Source of the DNA: Daphnia pulex
Lineage: Eukaryota; Arthropoda; Branchiopoda; Diplostraca; Daphniidae
Assembly (NCBI RefSeq): GCF_021134715.1
Contig: NC_060018.1
Coordinates: 4,047,501 to 4,111,500 of the forward strand
DNA length: 64,000 nt
Reading direction: 5' to 3'
In this document: one piece after another, positions 48,927-61,500 of the stretch
Layout of the letters: each line of letters opens with the position of its first letter
How positions within the stretch are numbered: the stretch's first letter is position 1
Made by a program: the position numbers and the translations under genes
The notes under the pieces: model-generated
What the model was told of the DNA's origin: nothing
Seen by the model: the letters and a program-made list of their open reading frames with translations, nothing else
Database searches by the model: none

Positions 48927-51900
48927 ATGGAATACGACGTAAAGAAGGCTTTAAAAGACGCAAAAGAGTTTATTAAAAACAAGGAGTACACTTCAGCCTT
49001 GGACACCTGCAAGGTGAAGTGAATAACTACGCTGTTTTCAAAAATTATAAATCAATAATTATGAATGATTTTATGTTTGAAGGGCATATTAAAACATGAT
49101 AAGAGCAACTACCTTTCTTGGGTTTTGAGTGCTGTCTCTTTTCAAGAACTCGGCCAAAGTGATAAAGCATTGACAGCATTTGTCAAAGCAACAGAACTCC
49201 AACCGGACCAGCTCACTGCCTGGCAAGGTCTAGCAGCTTTCTTAGAACAAGAAAGAAACAAAATAGTGATTACTACTGACGGTGGTCAACAGGCAAATGA
49301 TCTTTCAGAAAAGCTTTGTGCTGTTTACAGAAAACTTGAGTGCCTTTTTGAAAGGTTGAATATTTTAAACATTTATATCCAGTGACCAATTTGCTGCTGT
49401 AACTAAACTATACTTATAGTTCTGATTTTGCTATCTAGTGATCCTATAAAACAATCAAATATCTTAAAGAAACAGTGTGAACTATACACTTTATTAGGAC
49501 AACTGGAAAACTACACTGAAAGGGCAAATATACTCTTGAAAAAGAATGACAAGGAAGTTATCAAGTTTGTTGCAAAAGTATTGTCTCCAGTATTGTCTCA
49601 TCTAGATCATCAACTCCTTCAAATTGTAAGTAATATCATCATTTTTATAATAATTGTAATCTCACTATTACTACACATCTCTATTGCAGTTGGGAGATTC
49701 CCTCAGTGAAATAATCAACACTGATGAAGAATTAGATCAGTTCTTCAGAGAACAATATCTTTTGATTTTGTTGCAGCAGAAGCAATATTTGAAAGCGGTC
49801 AATGTTGCGTCCGGAATACTGAGTTCGGACCCCCAAAATGTTCGATGTCTGGAGGCCATTTGCCTTGCGTTTATCGAAGAAGAGAAAATTGACATTTCGC
49901 TGGACAGAATTGGCGAAATCATTGATGCGTTGTTGTCAGTGAACAAAAATGATCATGGGATGTTGGCTAAAGCGAGATGGTTACTCTTGAAAGAAAAATC
50001 AATGGAAGCCAAACAGTTATTGGAGCTGATTAATACCAAAGAAGCAACGCGAAAATCGCAACTTTTCCTGTGTGACGCGTACCAACAGTTGCATCAGTGG
50101 AGCAAAATGGAAAATGTTTGTCGCGCCGGCTTAGAATCCTCGACCGAGTCAGACAGACTTTCCTGGAGATTAAGATTGATCAAGAGTTTGATTGAAGAGG
50201 ACGGAGTTGATCGCCTTAATGAAGCGTCAGTCATTTTAGAGACTGTTCGAGATGAAGCAAAATCATCCGTAACGTTCCGATTATTGGAAACTTTAATTTT
50301 GTTGCGTACCGACCAACTCGAAAAGTGTAAAAATAATCTCGACCTGTTGGAAGAACAACAACCGGCAACAATATGGACAAGTATGGAGAATATGGACAAT
50401 ATGGAACAAGTGCTACTCATGAAAGCTGAATATTTGCAAAAGACTGTAAAGGATATTGAAGCCGTTGAGTTGCTAGATCGTGCTTGTGAAAACCACCCCC
50501 AGAATGTCGCTTTACTCCTGAACGCGGCCAAAATGTTATGGAAGAGATCTGATCAACGTGAGAAGAGCGTCACTATTATGCTTAATGTCATCAAGATCAA
50601 TCGAGACATTGCTGAACCCTACATTTTGTTGGGAACCTTTTACGGCGAGCAGCGACACAACCCTTCCAGCATGCAGCGTGCCGTGCGTTGTCTGGAGAAA
50701 GCCTTCCAGCTGGATCCGTATCAAACTAGAACCTCTGAGAAGCTGCTGGAACTCTACCGTTTGATTGATGACATTACAAGCGCTCTTAAACTTTTGGATG
50801 TTGTCGTTCGCTCTAATGCTAAAAATCGACGATGGGCTTGGCTGCAAAAAGGTCTCCTCCACTTGAAAATGTTCCAGAAAGTGAAACAAGTTTCAGATAA
50901 AGAAAAAGAAGCCGGATTGGCTATTACTTGCTTGCAAAACGCAATGGCTATCGATTCCAATGACAGTTCGGGCTGGGAAGCTCTGGGTATGTGAATATTT
51001 TAGAATCAAATTTGTGGTTAAATTACAGCTGATCCATTTTTATTCAATTTTTAAGGTGAAGCATATATTGCTCGAGGATCTTACACTGCGGCATTGAAAG
51101 CGTTCCAGCGTGCGTCTGAACTGAATCCCCAATCCACTTATTCATCGTACCAAATCGCATCTATTAAACAAATCATGGGAGAAAATGCCGAAGCCGTAAC
51201 CGCATTCGAAGAGCTCCTCAAGCAAACCCCGGATTACGTGCCTGCTCTGAAAGGACTTGCGGAAACTCTTCTAAACCAGGCAGCCGAGTATTTAACCGAT
51301 GGATTCACCGGCAGATTGGTGGATTGCTGCTCCAAAGCTCTTGATCTGCTCGTAAAGGCGAGTCGACTCAATTCACATTTAGCTTGCGTCTGGTCTCTAT
51401 TGGGCCACGTCTGTTTGCTACTTCGATCTATTCCGGAGGACGATTTTACGCTGCTGGACGTTCCGCCAGTGCTCCTTTCAGACGAAAATTCGCCTGTCGC
51501 TAAAAAACTATTAATGGAGATGGGTCCGAAATTCTTTTTGTCTGCTCTGAGATTGTTGCCCGATTCAGCTGCGCTGTGGCACAATTTGGCTTTGTCGTAT
51601 CAGTCTTGCTGGATGGTTGACGAAACCATAGCACACAAATCCTCTGCGTTGGCGGCTATAAAAAAAGCCATTACTTTGGAGCCAAAGGATTCGTCACACT
51701 GGGATCTGCTTGGTCTAATCGCTGAAAAACCAGCCATCCGGCAACACGCGTTTATCCGAGCTCTGGAACTAAGTCCAAATGCACCGAGAACTGCTGCCAC
51801 CTGGACTCATCTTGGAGCATTGTACATGGAAAATGGAGATCTCCATCTGGCTCATGAATGCTTCAAGCAATCTCAAAACATTGACCCGTTCCATGTTTCC

Positions 51901-53365
51901 GCCTGGATTGGACAGGGAATTATTGCCGAACAATTGAGCCCAGCCGAAGCCATGGATCTTTTCCGCCATACTTCAACCATCGGTAGCGGTAGTCCCGGTC
52001 AGTGTGAAGGAAGTCCGTCGTACGCTCAGTGGGTTATGAACACCTTAGCCGACCCCTTGGCTAAACAGACGGCACACTATCGCTACAGCATTGTACAGAT
52101 GCACGCTGTACCGTCAGCCATAGATAGCCTAGTCAAATATGTAGCTCTCTATCCTGATGATAGCTGCGCGCTCAATTTACTTGGACTCCTTTATGAACGC
52201 CAGGGATTGTTCACGAAAGCCGAAGAAGCATTTTTGAAAGGTATAACATTTTCTGTGTATTAGCGTAGTTAGTTGTTACCATTTGTTCATTTGTTTTTTT
52301 CGCTCTACAGGAATCCAACATCTAAGTCTGGATGATACTACAATCAATAGGACCCGCATCGATAAGATGAAAGCTAATCTGGCCAGACTTTACACGTCCA
52401 TGGACCGTTGTGACGACGCCACTGAGCTGTACGGATCCCTACAGGAATCAGAGCTTAGTTCTGCCTGTGGAATCGCTTTGGCTCATTTCAAAGCCAACAG
52501 ACATGCCGAGGCTTACGTTACTTACGAAGCAGCCTTGCATTGGTTGGCCTCGGATGACGAGAAACGTTCTCACTTGTTAGTGGCCATGGCTATGGCTGCA
52601 TTCCGGCGCGATTTCCCTGACGCAGAAGCTGCCAAATTGCTTCTCTACGAAAGCTCGCAATTGCAACCACCATCAGTCTACGGTCTGCTGGCCCTCGGAG
52701 CACTTGGACTGCTAACAGACGACGAGACTTTAACGACAGCCGCTTTTCAGGAATTGCTTCCCTATCAAACAGAGCCACGTTACGTTGCAGATATTAGTCG
52801 ATTATCGGCCTATCAGCAATCGGTCATTGGAAACGAACTGCAGGGACAGCGTGAGATTGTTCGCAATATTCATATGCTGCCCAATGTTGCCGAGCTGTGG
52901 ACATTGCTGGCCTCCTTCAAAGCTTCACTTACAGTTCAGGCATCTCATCCCCTATCATCGGATGGATTGCAAGTGGCTCGTTGGGCGGAGATTGCATTCG
53001 ATGCGCGTCGCCAGAGCGATTCGGCCGTGGACCATGTCTTTCAACCCATTGATTTGTCACAAGTCATTTCACTCATCAGTTTGGGCTACCTGCTTGCGGG
53101 GCAAGGATCTACAAGTCTCATAACGGCACAGAAGGCTGTCCACTGCAACCCACATTCGGCCGCTTCGTGGTCCGTCTTACTCGCAGCTGCTCTCCCTTCT
53201 TGGGGAGGGTCGGCCGCTGGTGATGAACAACTTCACCGGTTAAGTTGGTTAAAGAAATTAATCGAACATTTGCGTCGGAAATGCGATGTGACCGCTTATT
53301 CTCGGTTAACTCCTTGGCTTGGCCATTACGAACGACGATTAGTCTCATTATTGAGCAAAGCTTGA
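48927..53365 (+). CDS. TTC37: TTC37/SKI3, TPR scaffold subunit of the Ski complex
   Basis: Six exons: 48927-49013, 49083-49354, 49439-49625, 49690-50986, 51056-52240, 52311-53365. All splice phases agree, giving 1360 residues. The N-terminus (MEYDVKKALKDAKEFIKN..., then KEYTSALDTCKGILKHDKSN) and LQPDQLTAWQGLA are typical of TTC37/SKI3. Tetratricopeptide helices recur throughout, for example ACVWSLLGHV, ALWHNLALSY and TAATWTHLGALYMENGD. SKI3 bridges the SKI2 helicase and the SKI8 WD protein, and the Ski complex feeds mRNA to the cytoplasmic exosome for 3'-5' decay, including no-go and non-stop decay. It is somewhat shorter than the roughly 1560-residue vertebrate protein. Confidence 0.95.
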
Positions 53366-53386
53366 TGTATTTCAATTACCGATTCC

Positions 53387-53392
53387 AATAAA
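53387..53392 (+). terminator. Poly(A) signal AATAAA of TTC37
   Basis: AATAAA 21 bases after the TGA stop. Confidence 0.75.
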
Positions 53393-53863
53393 GCTGATGA
53401 ATTAAATATGTAATGCGTTGCGATACGCAAAGACTTGGTGTGAAAAGTCTCGTTCAATTTTGTTGAAGGGTTATTGGTAAGTATTATTTAAAAAATAAGA
53501 CGGAATTTTTGGCAGGATTGTTGGCCTAGGTGACGCACCGCCCATTTCCTAGCACCTCCTTCTGCCAATTATACGGCGAGCACGGCCTTGGCGACGGTTT
53601 TAAAATGTTTTCTTCATTTGTGCTACACGTCTCTACACAGGTCGGTCTGCTCGCCCATTTCTTATCCTCCCCACTCGGTTGACTACGCGGACGACGGTTC
53701 TTCTGCATCTCCAAGGCGATCCAGACAGTCCCTTACTAATCCACTAGAGCACACTTCAACGAGGACTTGGATGTTGTGACTTGTGACTGACGCATTAATA
53801 TTTCCTCCAGTGGTTAGGTTCGGTGAAATCGACTTGAATCACCATGTACTTGAAGTTCCGCTA
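53393..53863. other. Intergenic / 5' region of the Dpr-like gene
   Basis: About 470 bp between the TTC37 poly(A) signal and the next start codon. It probably carries the Dpr-like promoter and 5' UTR. An in-frame extension to 53783 exists but would bury the signal peptide. Confidence 0.5.
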
Positions 53864-56800
53864 ATGACGCCGATCATAAAATTACTCACCCCGCTGGTTT
53901 CGTTATGGATCGGGATGGTCGCCGCTTCTTCGACACGGAATTCACTTCACAATGATGGTAAGTGAATTTTTCATTCAGTTGATTAGTGTCCGATTGTATT
54001 AAATAAGCGATTGCGGAATGGACAGTGGTTATTTGCATTTTTAAAAGGATTGTAAGTTAGAACCCAGAAATCAAAAGGAAAAGCTTACCGATAAAATTTA
54101 ATTGGATCAGATTTAGCTAGCGTTTCTTCTTGGTTTCTCCACTAATGTATCAACCGCTCCTGCATATATTATGTCTTGCGTGACAAGACCGTGCCTTGGA
54201 ACTGGACCATTTTTTTTGTTTGCGCCACTGCATCGCACAAGGGTGCGAAATTTTGTTCTGTAAAAAGAAACTTGGTGCCTTAAGGTGTTGATAATAATTC
54301 AACGTCGCGCCGAGCCTCTCCCACTTCTCCGCACGCTTTTAAGCGTGACTGCCAAGTTAGACATCATTGTCAGGCTCGAAGCGAAATCCAAACATTTTCA
54401 TACCGACCTTCAGGGTGTTGAGTGACTAAGAGATTTTTTCTTAATCTTTCCTGTTACCCCTTGTTGTTGAACACGCAAGCGACGGGTCTAACTAATTTTT
54501 AATTTTTGGTGTCACGAGTGTTGCTTGGATAACATTTTTTAGACGTTTTAATAAAATAAACTGATGAAACTCGAAGAATCCGCAGTTCCAAAATTAAGCG
54601 GGACGTAGTAATTATTGGGGGCACAGTTTGGTTAGACGTTTTTATGTCCGCTTCGCTAATTTGGTTTGACTTATGACTTTGGTATGTTATCAAACTCCCG
54701 ACAGGATTCGGAAGTTTGGATATAGACCTATACAGAACCTTTTGTTTAGATGCATTCTCGGAAAACGAAAGAACAAAAACGTTTCAAAAATAAACAAGTC
54801 TTGTCATTATACTAACATCATCATATACACAATGTACGTCAAATCCCCTCCCGACGGGTTAGGAAATGTTGTTGGAACTTGAGCAAACAAACTACAGGGC
54901 ACGGTGGTCGGCTGCTGGTGGTGGTGGTGGAGGCCAACGTATTGGGCAAATTTGTTCGGGTAATTGGGTGCCTAAAAGTCATAGATTCTCTCTCAGCTAA
55001 AGAAGCTCGTTGACCGAGAAACCTGCTTTCTCTGTGTGTGTTGTAGGGAGGGATAATGTGCAGCGAGCGGGTTTTATTTTCAGCTTGTCTTCCTTCATCT
55101 AATACTGTCTCTTGCGCGCAAGTCCCGGCCAACGTTGTTGATACCCGTAATGGTCTCGCTCGAGTTCACGCGTCTCCCTGTCAAGGCGACGCGGACGAGC
55201 GGGTTCACTTATTTCTACGTTTTGACACTACTGTATAGACATCATCTCTCTTGGAGAAGCGAGGAATATTTATGGGATTCCTTCCTTCCTTCCTGCCATT
55301 GTCAAAGAAGCCACTATTCGCTCTGTCTCTTTCTCTATTTCAGTCCGATTGTTCGTCTTCCCTTTTGATTAGGGGACGCGATAAGCATCACTAGCGTGGC
55401 TAGCTCTCTATTTTTAGGCGTCGCTAGCGCCACTCGTTGATTTCCCCGACGCCAAAGCAACAGTCTCATGGCAATAACAAAGCGGATCCTTTTCGACGTT
55501 CAAAGAAACTTTCTAAGAACTTCACGGGAGTCATTCGATCGCGCTTAACGGTCTTGTGGGAGGACACGACCCTCGACAATAAACATCCCTGACCACGTTG
55601 TTGGCAACACTAAAATGTAAGAACTGCGAAAGAAAAGACTTCAGGGGTTTATTATCTCACTGTCCAACTAAATAAATTCAATGGCGCAGTTCTCCAATCA
55701 TGAAGTGGCGAGTGAGCCGTTTGGAATTAATCCGCGTAACAAAGGCAAGACGGATTCAGACTATAGGGGAAGGAAACCTAAAGGAGTCGCATAATGGGAT
55801 CGTTCATCGTACTAACGTGATTCACGGCATTTTCTATTTCGAGAAATTGACGAGGTTAGTTTTGCTGGCCAACTCAATCAGAAACGCGTCAACAACAAGC
55901 GGTAAAAGTGTTTCCACTGTTGTGTGGGCCGCTGCGGATGTTGATCTTAACGAGATGTTTGTACGGGAACGATTCGGATCCGTTTATTTGTTTTCAAAAC
56001 TCAACGTTCTTTTTCTCCTATATTTTTATCGACAGAAATTTCAGCCGCTGCCGTCGACTCCATCCCTTCACCGATGCCCAGTTTGTACACGCGAACGCAA
56101 CTTGTGCTAGGTCCAGCATTGAACGTCACTGTTCGTGAAGGGGATAAAGCTGTGATGCCTTGCATTGCTCCACATTTAGGAGATAAAACAGTTGAGTCTA
56201 GTCTTAGTCATACGAATAGCGAACCGTAAACAATGACAGGCATGAAAGATGCGCACTTGTTAGTCATTAGTTCTCTAATGAAGATTCCTGTTTCTTGCTG
56301 TAACCAGTTTCTTATTCTTCTTTTTTTCCAGGTTTCGTGGATAAGACAAAAAGATTTGGCCATTCTCATTTCCGGTGATCACGTTTACACAAGGTATTTG
56401 ATTTCCAAAAATAAACGCAAGCTTCCGTCCTCGTCATAACAAAATTGTTGTGTCGTTTTACAACAGCGACACGAGAGTGGCATCTCTCCATCCTTCGTCT
56501 TCGGCCCTATGGGGATTGCAAGTAATGTATTGTACGAGCATTTTTGCTGCTTGTTTTAAAGACTTATTAGTTCTAAAAATATCATGGACATTCAATGTGA
56601 ATTTTAAGCATAGAAGGCGAACCCTCGACACTCAACTTTTCCATTCTAGCAGTTGATTGTAAAATATTAAATGAAATCGGATTGCGTCACGCAACACCGA
56701 TTTAGAATTGCGTGTGGAATTCCAGCGTCAATGAAATTGTGCAAGACATGACGCATTGGGCATTTGTATGAAAGGAAAGGCTGAGTTCTTTTGAAAAAAA

Positions 56801-57640
56801 GTGTCGCGGTGGTATTTCTTTACGAATGCGAAGATTCTTTAGATTCATCAACGCGTAGCAAGATCTGATAACGGCTAAGCTATGCTTTACATTACAGATT
56901 TCACCTGTCCGATCTTCCGATGAGGGTTTCTATCAATGCCAAGTGAACACAGAGCCAAAACAGAGTCACACGGTTGTTCTTGTAGTTTTGGGTAAATATT
57001 ATTAATCTGTTTTAATTTGAAACTATGTGACATGTAATTGTTCTTTTATTTTTTTATGAAGAACAAGATTTGAAAGACTCGCCTAGCGTACCTTCATTAC
57101 CCGTGTCGACAACTGCAAGTACTGGAAGGATACCTAAAATGTCACTGAAGATTGCTGGCAACAATCAAGAACGGACGGCCATCGAAGGAAGTAATCTGGT
57201 TTTAACATGTTCAGTCATCCTTCATGAGGATGGGCTACATGGAAAGAATATTGATCTGACTTGGTGGCGCGGAAACTTGAAATTTAACTCCAAGTATGCA
57301 ACAACAACGATTATTTATAAATTATAAAATAAAAGAACAATTCAAAATATATCTCAACAGAACCGCTGGATCACAAGTCATCAGCAGTCAAGCTGAGGGA
57401 ACAACAGAGATCAAAGCAGAACTGAATATTGGTTTTGTGAAGCTTTCTGATGCAGGGACATATTATTGCAGAGTTGAGCCGAAAAATTTCCAGCAGGAGA
57501 CAATCAAAACATATTTCCTAAAAGAGTCTTTTGTAACATTAAACGTAGTTAGAAAACACACAGAAAACATTGCTTACCTCTTTATGCCACCATCTGTAAA
57601 CCTAATATTAATCGCATGCTCTACTGTTATGTTTTTGTAA
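53864..57640 (+). CDS. Dpr-like two-immunoglobulin-domain surface protein, 323 aa
   Basis: Seven exons: 53864-53957, 56036-56190, 56332-56393, 56467-56521, 56898-56991, 57062-57293, 57361-57640, with consistent phases (972 nt). Exon 1 encodes a signal peptide (MTPIIKLLTPLVSLWIGMVAA). Ig domain 1 has Cys in AVMPCIAP, the family hallmark VSWIRQKDLAILISGDHVYT, and DEGFYQCQV. Ig domain 2 has LVLTC, LTWWRGN and DAGTYYCRV. The C-terminus is a short hydrophobic run (VNLILIACSTVMFL) with no tail, suggesting a GPI anchor. Drosophila Dpr proteins bind DIP partners in synaptic and cell-type recognition. Sequence is divergent, so orthology within the Dpr/DIP superfamily is open. The exon 2 donor GTTGAG is non-ideal. 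Confidence 0.88.
53958..56035 (+). other. 2.1 kb first intron of the Dpr-like gene
   Basis: GTAAGT to ATCGACAG, between signal-peptide and Ig exons. No nested gene was recognised; a 136-codon ORF overlapping the following exon is in another frame. Confidence 0.7.
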
Positions 57641-57655
57641 ATAAATCGGTTTATT
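57640..57655. terminator. Facing poly(A) signals of two convergent genes
   Basis: AATAAA at 57640-57645 overlaps the last base of the Dpr-like stop codon. TTTATT at 57650-57655 is AATAAA on the minus strand, 33-38 bases past the MRPL34 stop. The two 3' UTRs must therefore overlap. Confidence 0.7.
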
Positions 57656-57687
57656 TCTGTTTAAATTGTGTACTACTTCAAACATTT

Positions 57688-58014
57688 TTAATGACTTAAT
57701 ACATGTCTGCCTTTAAGGATTCGTCTCATTAAAGTTTTGCGACCATCAAGGGTTGAGAGGCGTGTTTTCCAACCGTGCCTCTTAATTCGCTTGATTTCAC
57801 TTGGGCGAGGAAAATGGCATCGTACATTACAAAGAGCTGTGGTAAGGCTGATTGATCTGGTCTGGTTAAAAACCGCTGCTACTCCACATGCAGGTTGAAT
57901 TGCCAATCTATTATAAGAAATCAAATAAGATCAGTATTAGCAACGTATTACATACAATGAAACTAACCTAGACAGGCCAGAAAGAAGCTGGCATCCAATA
58001 CCGAATAAACCCAT
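57688..58014 (-). CDS. MRPL34: Mitochondrial ribosomal protein bL34m
   Basis: Exon 1 58014-57968 and exon 2 57907-57688 are joined across a 60-bp GTTAGT...ATAATAG intron, giving 88 residues. The C-terminal block [20 protein letters not shown] followed by [14 protein letters not shown] is the diagnostic bL34 signature (highly basic, HGWxxR and GRxxLxxRxxKGRxxLS). The N-terminal part is an Arg/Ser/Leu-rich import sequence beginning [16 protein letters not shown]. It is a component of the mitoribosome large subunit that binds rRNA in the matrix. It is convergent with the Dpr-like gene and head to head with MCC. Length matches the family. Confidence 0.93.
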
Positions 58015-58586
58015 TTTCTATAGTTTTATAGTACTTTAAAATAAAACGATGAAAACTTGTGTAAAGACACACGAATCCAGAAATTACGAGAATCTTTTTC
58101 GTCTGCTAGACTCAAACAACATCAACATATAAAAAAAGGATTATATTAATTACAATTTATTTCAAAATCCGAACTAACTTGATGGGTATAAAATTATGCT
58201 TTCAAATTGATATTTAATTAACATTTGAATTAAAGTTCAATTTCGAGTTATATGAAATCTTATTTTTAAACTGCGGCAACGCCTGCAAATGCAACAACCA
58301 GCTAAAGAGAAAACCAAACAGCATTTTTTTTTCTCGTTATTATTATTTTGACAATAATTGAAAGTGTATGGTGTACTCCTGTGGCCCTTGTTTTAATTGG
58401 AACACGCCGTTCATTGTGCTTCTATCGTCATAGCCTGGAATGTGGACTCCTTGCGGCTTTGATTAGAAAATCGTCCTTTGCCTCGAGCTTATTATGCTAG
58501 TTCATTATCGTAGGCTAGCTTGTTTATTACTGGCTCGTTGTTCAAGTGGGCGCACGGGTCCTTGAGAGTCGTGAACTCAACATATT
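58015..58586. promoter_or_regulatory. Shared divergent upstream region of MRPL34 and MCC
   Basis: 572 bp between two start codons pointing away from each other, so it holds both promoters. It is AT-rich on the MRPL34 side and more GC-rich near MCC. No TATA box was identified, fitting housekeeping-type promoters. Confidence 0.5.
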
Positions 58587-61500
58587 ATGGATCACGATAA
58601 AGCGACAGAACAAGTTCGGAATCAGAACGCTTTTGACATGGGCTCGAACTGTGGAGACACCAATAGTGAAGCTGAATCAATAAGTGAGGAAGAGAGAGTG
58701 AGAAGGTTATTTGCAGTGTGTGATGCTGATGGCGATGGCTATATAGACAGGTATAGTTTTAATTATTCTGTTAATATTTGGGAACCAGATCTAACCAGCT
58801 TTTATCTTACTATAGTCAAGATTTAATTAGTGCCCTGCAAGAATTGGGTTTGGAGGGTGCCATCAATGTTAGTGACCTTATGCAACAGATGGGTGCCGAT
58901 ACCCAAGGAAAAGTTTCATATGAACAGTTTCTTCAATGCCGTTTGTCCCACAGAACAGAAATTGAAGCCTTGAGGGTTCACAGTGGAGATGCAAACCTCC
59001 CTCCGCCTGGTGGTTGGATTAATGCAAATGATCTATCTGGTAGTTATTCAAATGTTTTAAAGTTTTTGTGTTTTTGAATGGTTGATTTATTTTATTCATT
59101 AAATAGGTTTGTACAGTGCAGACATTCATTTGCCTACCAGCAGTGAGCACAGCTTAGGTGCTACTTCGCTTCGACACGAAAGCTGGGAATTCGACAGTGG
59201 GGCTCGAGACTTGAGCCCAGAACCAAATGCTCTTTACAAGCTGATTGAAGCGGCAGGAGTTTCCCTCACTGCCAATCCTAGCCAGATATTGGAAATAGCT
59301 AACAAGGTAAGCGATGTTGTTTACTGGGAACTCCGATAGCTGTCGCTGGCTCCCTTGTCGCCACTGAATTTCGTGTTACCGAGCTGGGTAAAATAGGAGG
59401 GGGAGTTATTCCGTACTGGACGAGGTGTTTTCCCGAGGAGTACCAGGTTACTCAGTCTGTCGTGAGCGAAACGCCCAGCCTGTTCACACAAATTCCCTCC
59501 CGTCATCCTACTGTATCTAGTTTCTACATATGTTGTGAACGCAGGGTGTTTTCTTTTTCTCTTCCAACTGGAAACTGAAAGTGTCACGTTTGTTACCATT
59601 TCCGGTTTTTGGATCTACTCAGTTTTTTTTCCGATGATTTGCCGGAAAATGGATCTTCCACTATTGCCATTTCCGTGATGCAAACTGTTAAATTACCGCA
59701 AAAAAATTTCAACTTTTTTTGGGAAAAATGTCGAGACATCCAAAATTAAAAAACGTCAGCGACTTAGTACCATGCAATGTAAGTATTTTAATTAATTGTA
59801 AAATGCAAGTCTACATGAGATGAAAATGCGTGTTTTCACCACTACTCGGCGGATCGATCAGAACCACTCTAGCTAATTGAGAAGACATTTTGCACTGAGG
59901 AGGGGGATGCGCTGGGATCGTTAATGCTGTTCGATTAACACTTAAAAACGTCGACATGAATCAAAGTGGAAGGATGAGGCTTTTTTTTGGGAGGGGGGGG
60001 GAGAACTGGGAATGAGATAGCTTTCACTTTTGCAATACATCTGATTGTATTGAATTGACACTTTTGGGTTTGGGAGACTCGTGCTATTGATTTTTTGTTA
60101 TCGTTCGTACCCTCGTGCCTTTTAGCAAAAAAAAAGGAGTCACTTATCTGACGATTGATCGCATACAATGGATGCCAATGGCAAGATCTTTGAAAACTAT
60201 TCGTATAAAAGTGTGCGCTCGTAGTCGTTTTTCTTTTTTCCATATGCCAATTGAGGATACAATCTAGAGCATTCATCGGACATGCTATTCACGCTCGACT
60301 CGGCGCAAAAATAATTCACGATGTTGTTGACCAGCACTTCTTAGAGTTGTATTCATCACCACGGCAAAAAAAAAGGGAAAACCAAACAAACAAACATGGC
60401 CGATTCATCTCGCAGATGGAAAGAGATTGAGTTCCCTTGAATAAAATCCGTTCGGACGGCTTTTCATGCCGGGAAAAAAAAATTTTGAAACTGTCCGACT
60501 ATCGCATTGCAGTGTCGACCTTATTGATCCAAATTCTTCCAAACTCAGTAGACGCAATTCCAGAAACATTTGGAGATAAACAATTGAATCAATCAAATCA
60601 CTCGCGTTGATATTCGGGAGGTTTTCCTTTGCAGTGAAATGAGGGGGAACCGAACCCCGAAAAAAGACGACATAACTATCTTGCATCGTTTGTCGTCGGG
60701 TTCTATTTCTAGGCGACCTCCACACGAAAAAGAAAAAAGTCTTTCAGAATGTGTGGCATTGTTGTCTCTTTACTGTTGGAGGAGAAATTCAAAGTTGTGG
60801 GCTTAAAAATGCATCCCGACTCGAAATAGACCCTGTATTTATGTTTTCACCTGATGGAGAGATGGACAGTTGACTTACACTGGAAGCGTATAAATATTGA
60901 CTGTTTTTGGCAGCAGCTATCGATAAAATCACACCTCCGTGCTCCGTAAGCTTTTCTTTCGTAGAAGGAGGATTCTGCCCAGATTAGATTTTGTCCTCCC
61001 TCGTTGAGAAGTCGATTTCAAGCCAGCTCGACCGTGACTTGAGTGGAATGTCATCCTCCTGATCCATGTTTTTTTTCTTACTTTTTCCGCGTGGTTTCCC
61101 AGATGCGACATGTAACGCCCATTTACAACGTAGGCAAGAAAAAAGGCTACCGCAGTGTGTTCGTCATCATTCGGATGCGTTCTATTCCGCCATAGACCGC
61201 TGTGCGGATTATCGACTTGCACGAGTGCAAAAATGTTTTCAGCCCTGGGAGGAGCTCTGTGTGTGTGGGCGGATGTTGGGATGTATGCGCTTTTGAATGA
61301 ACTGGATCGATAGGTATACACAGGCCAGAAACCGGCGTCAACAACGATCGATGGCGAGCAAATCTTCTTTTTTTTTCCTATTTCCTTCTTATTCGTTTTT
61401 ATTTCTTGTTTACTATTTATTTTGGGAATAGAATAGTACCCCAAAAGAGTGTTTTAAAAATAGGTAAACATTCGAAAAAGAATCCGTCAGCGGTTCCCTT

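Noticed and set aside
55700-56110. 136-codon ORF in the Dpr-like intron 1
   Set aside because: It overlaps the validated Ig exon in a different frame and has no domain.
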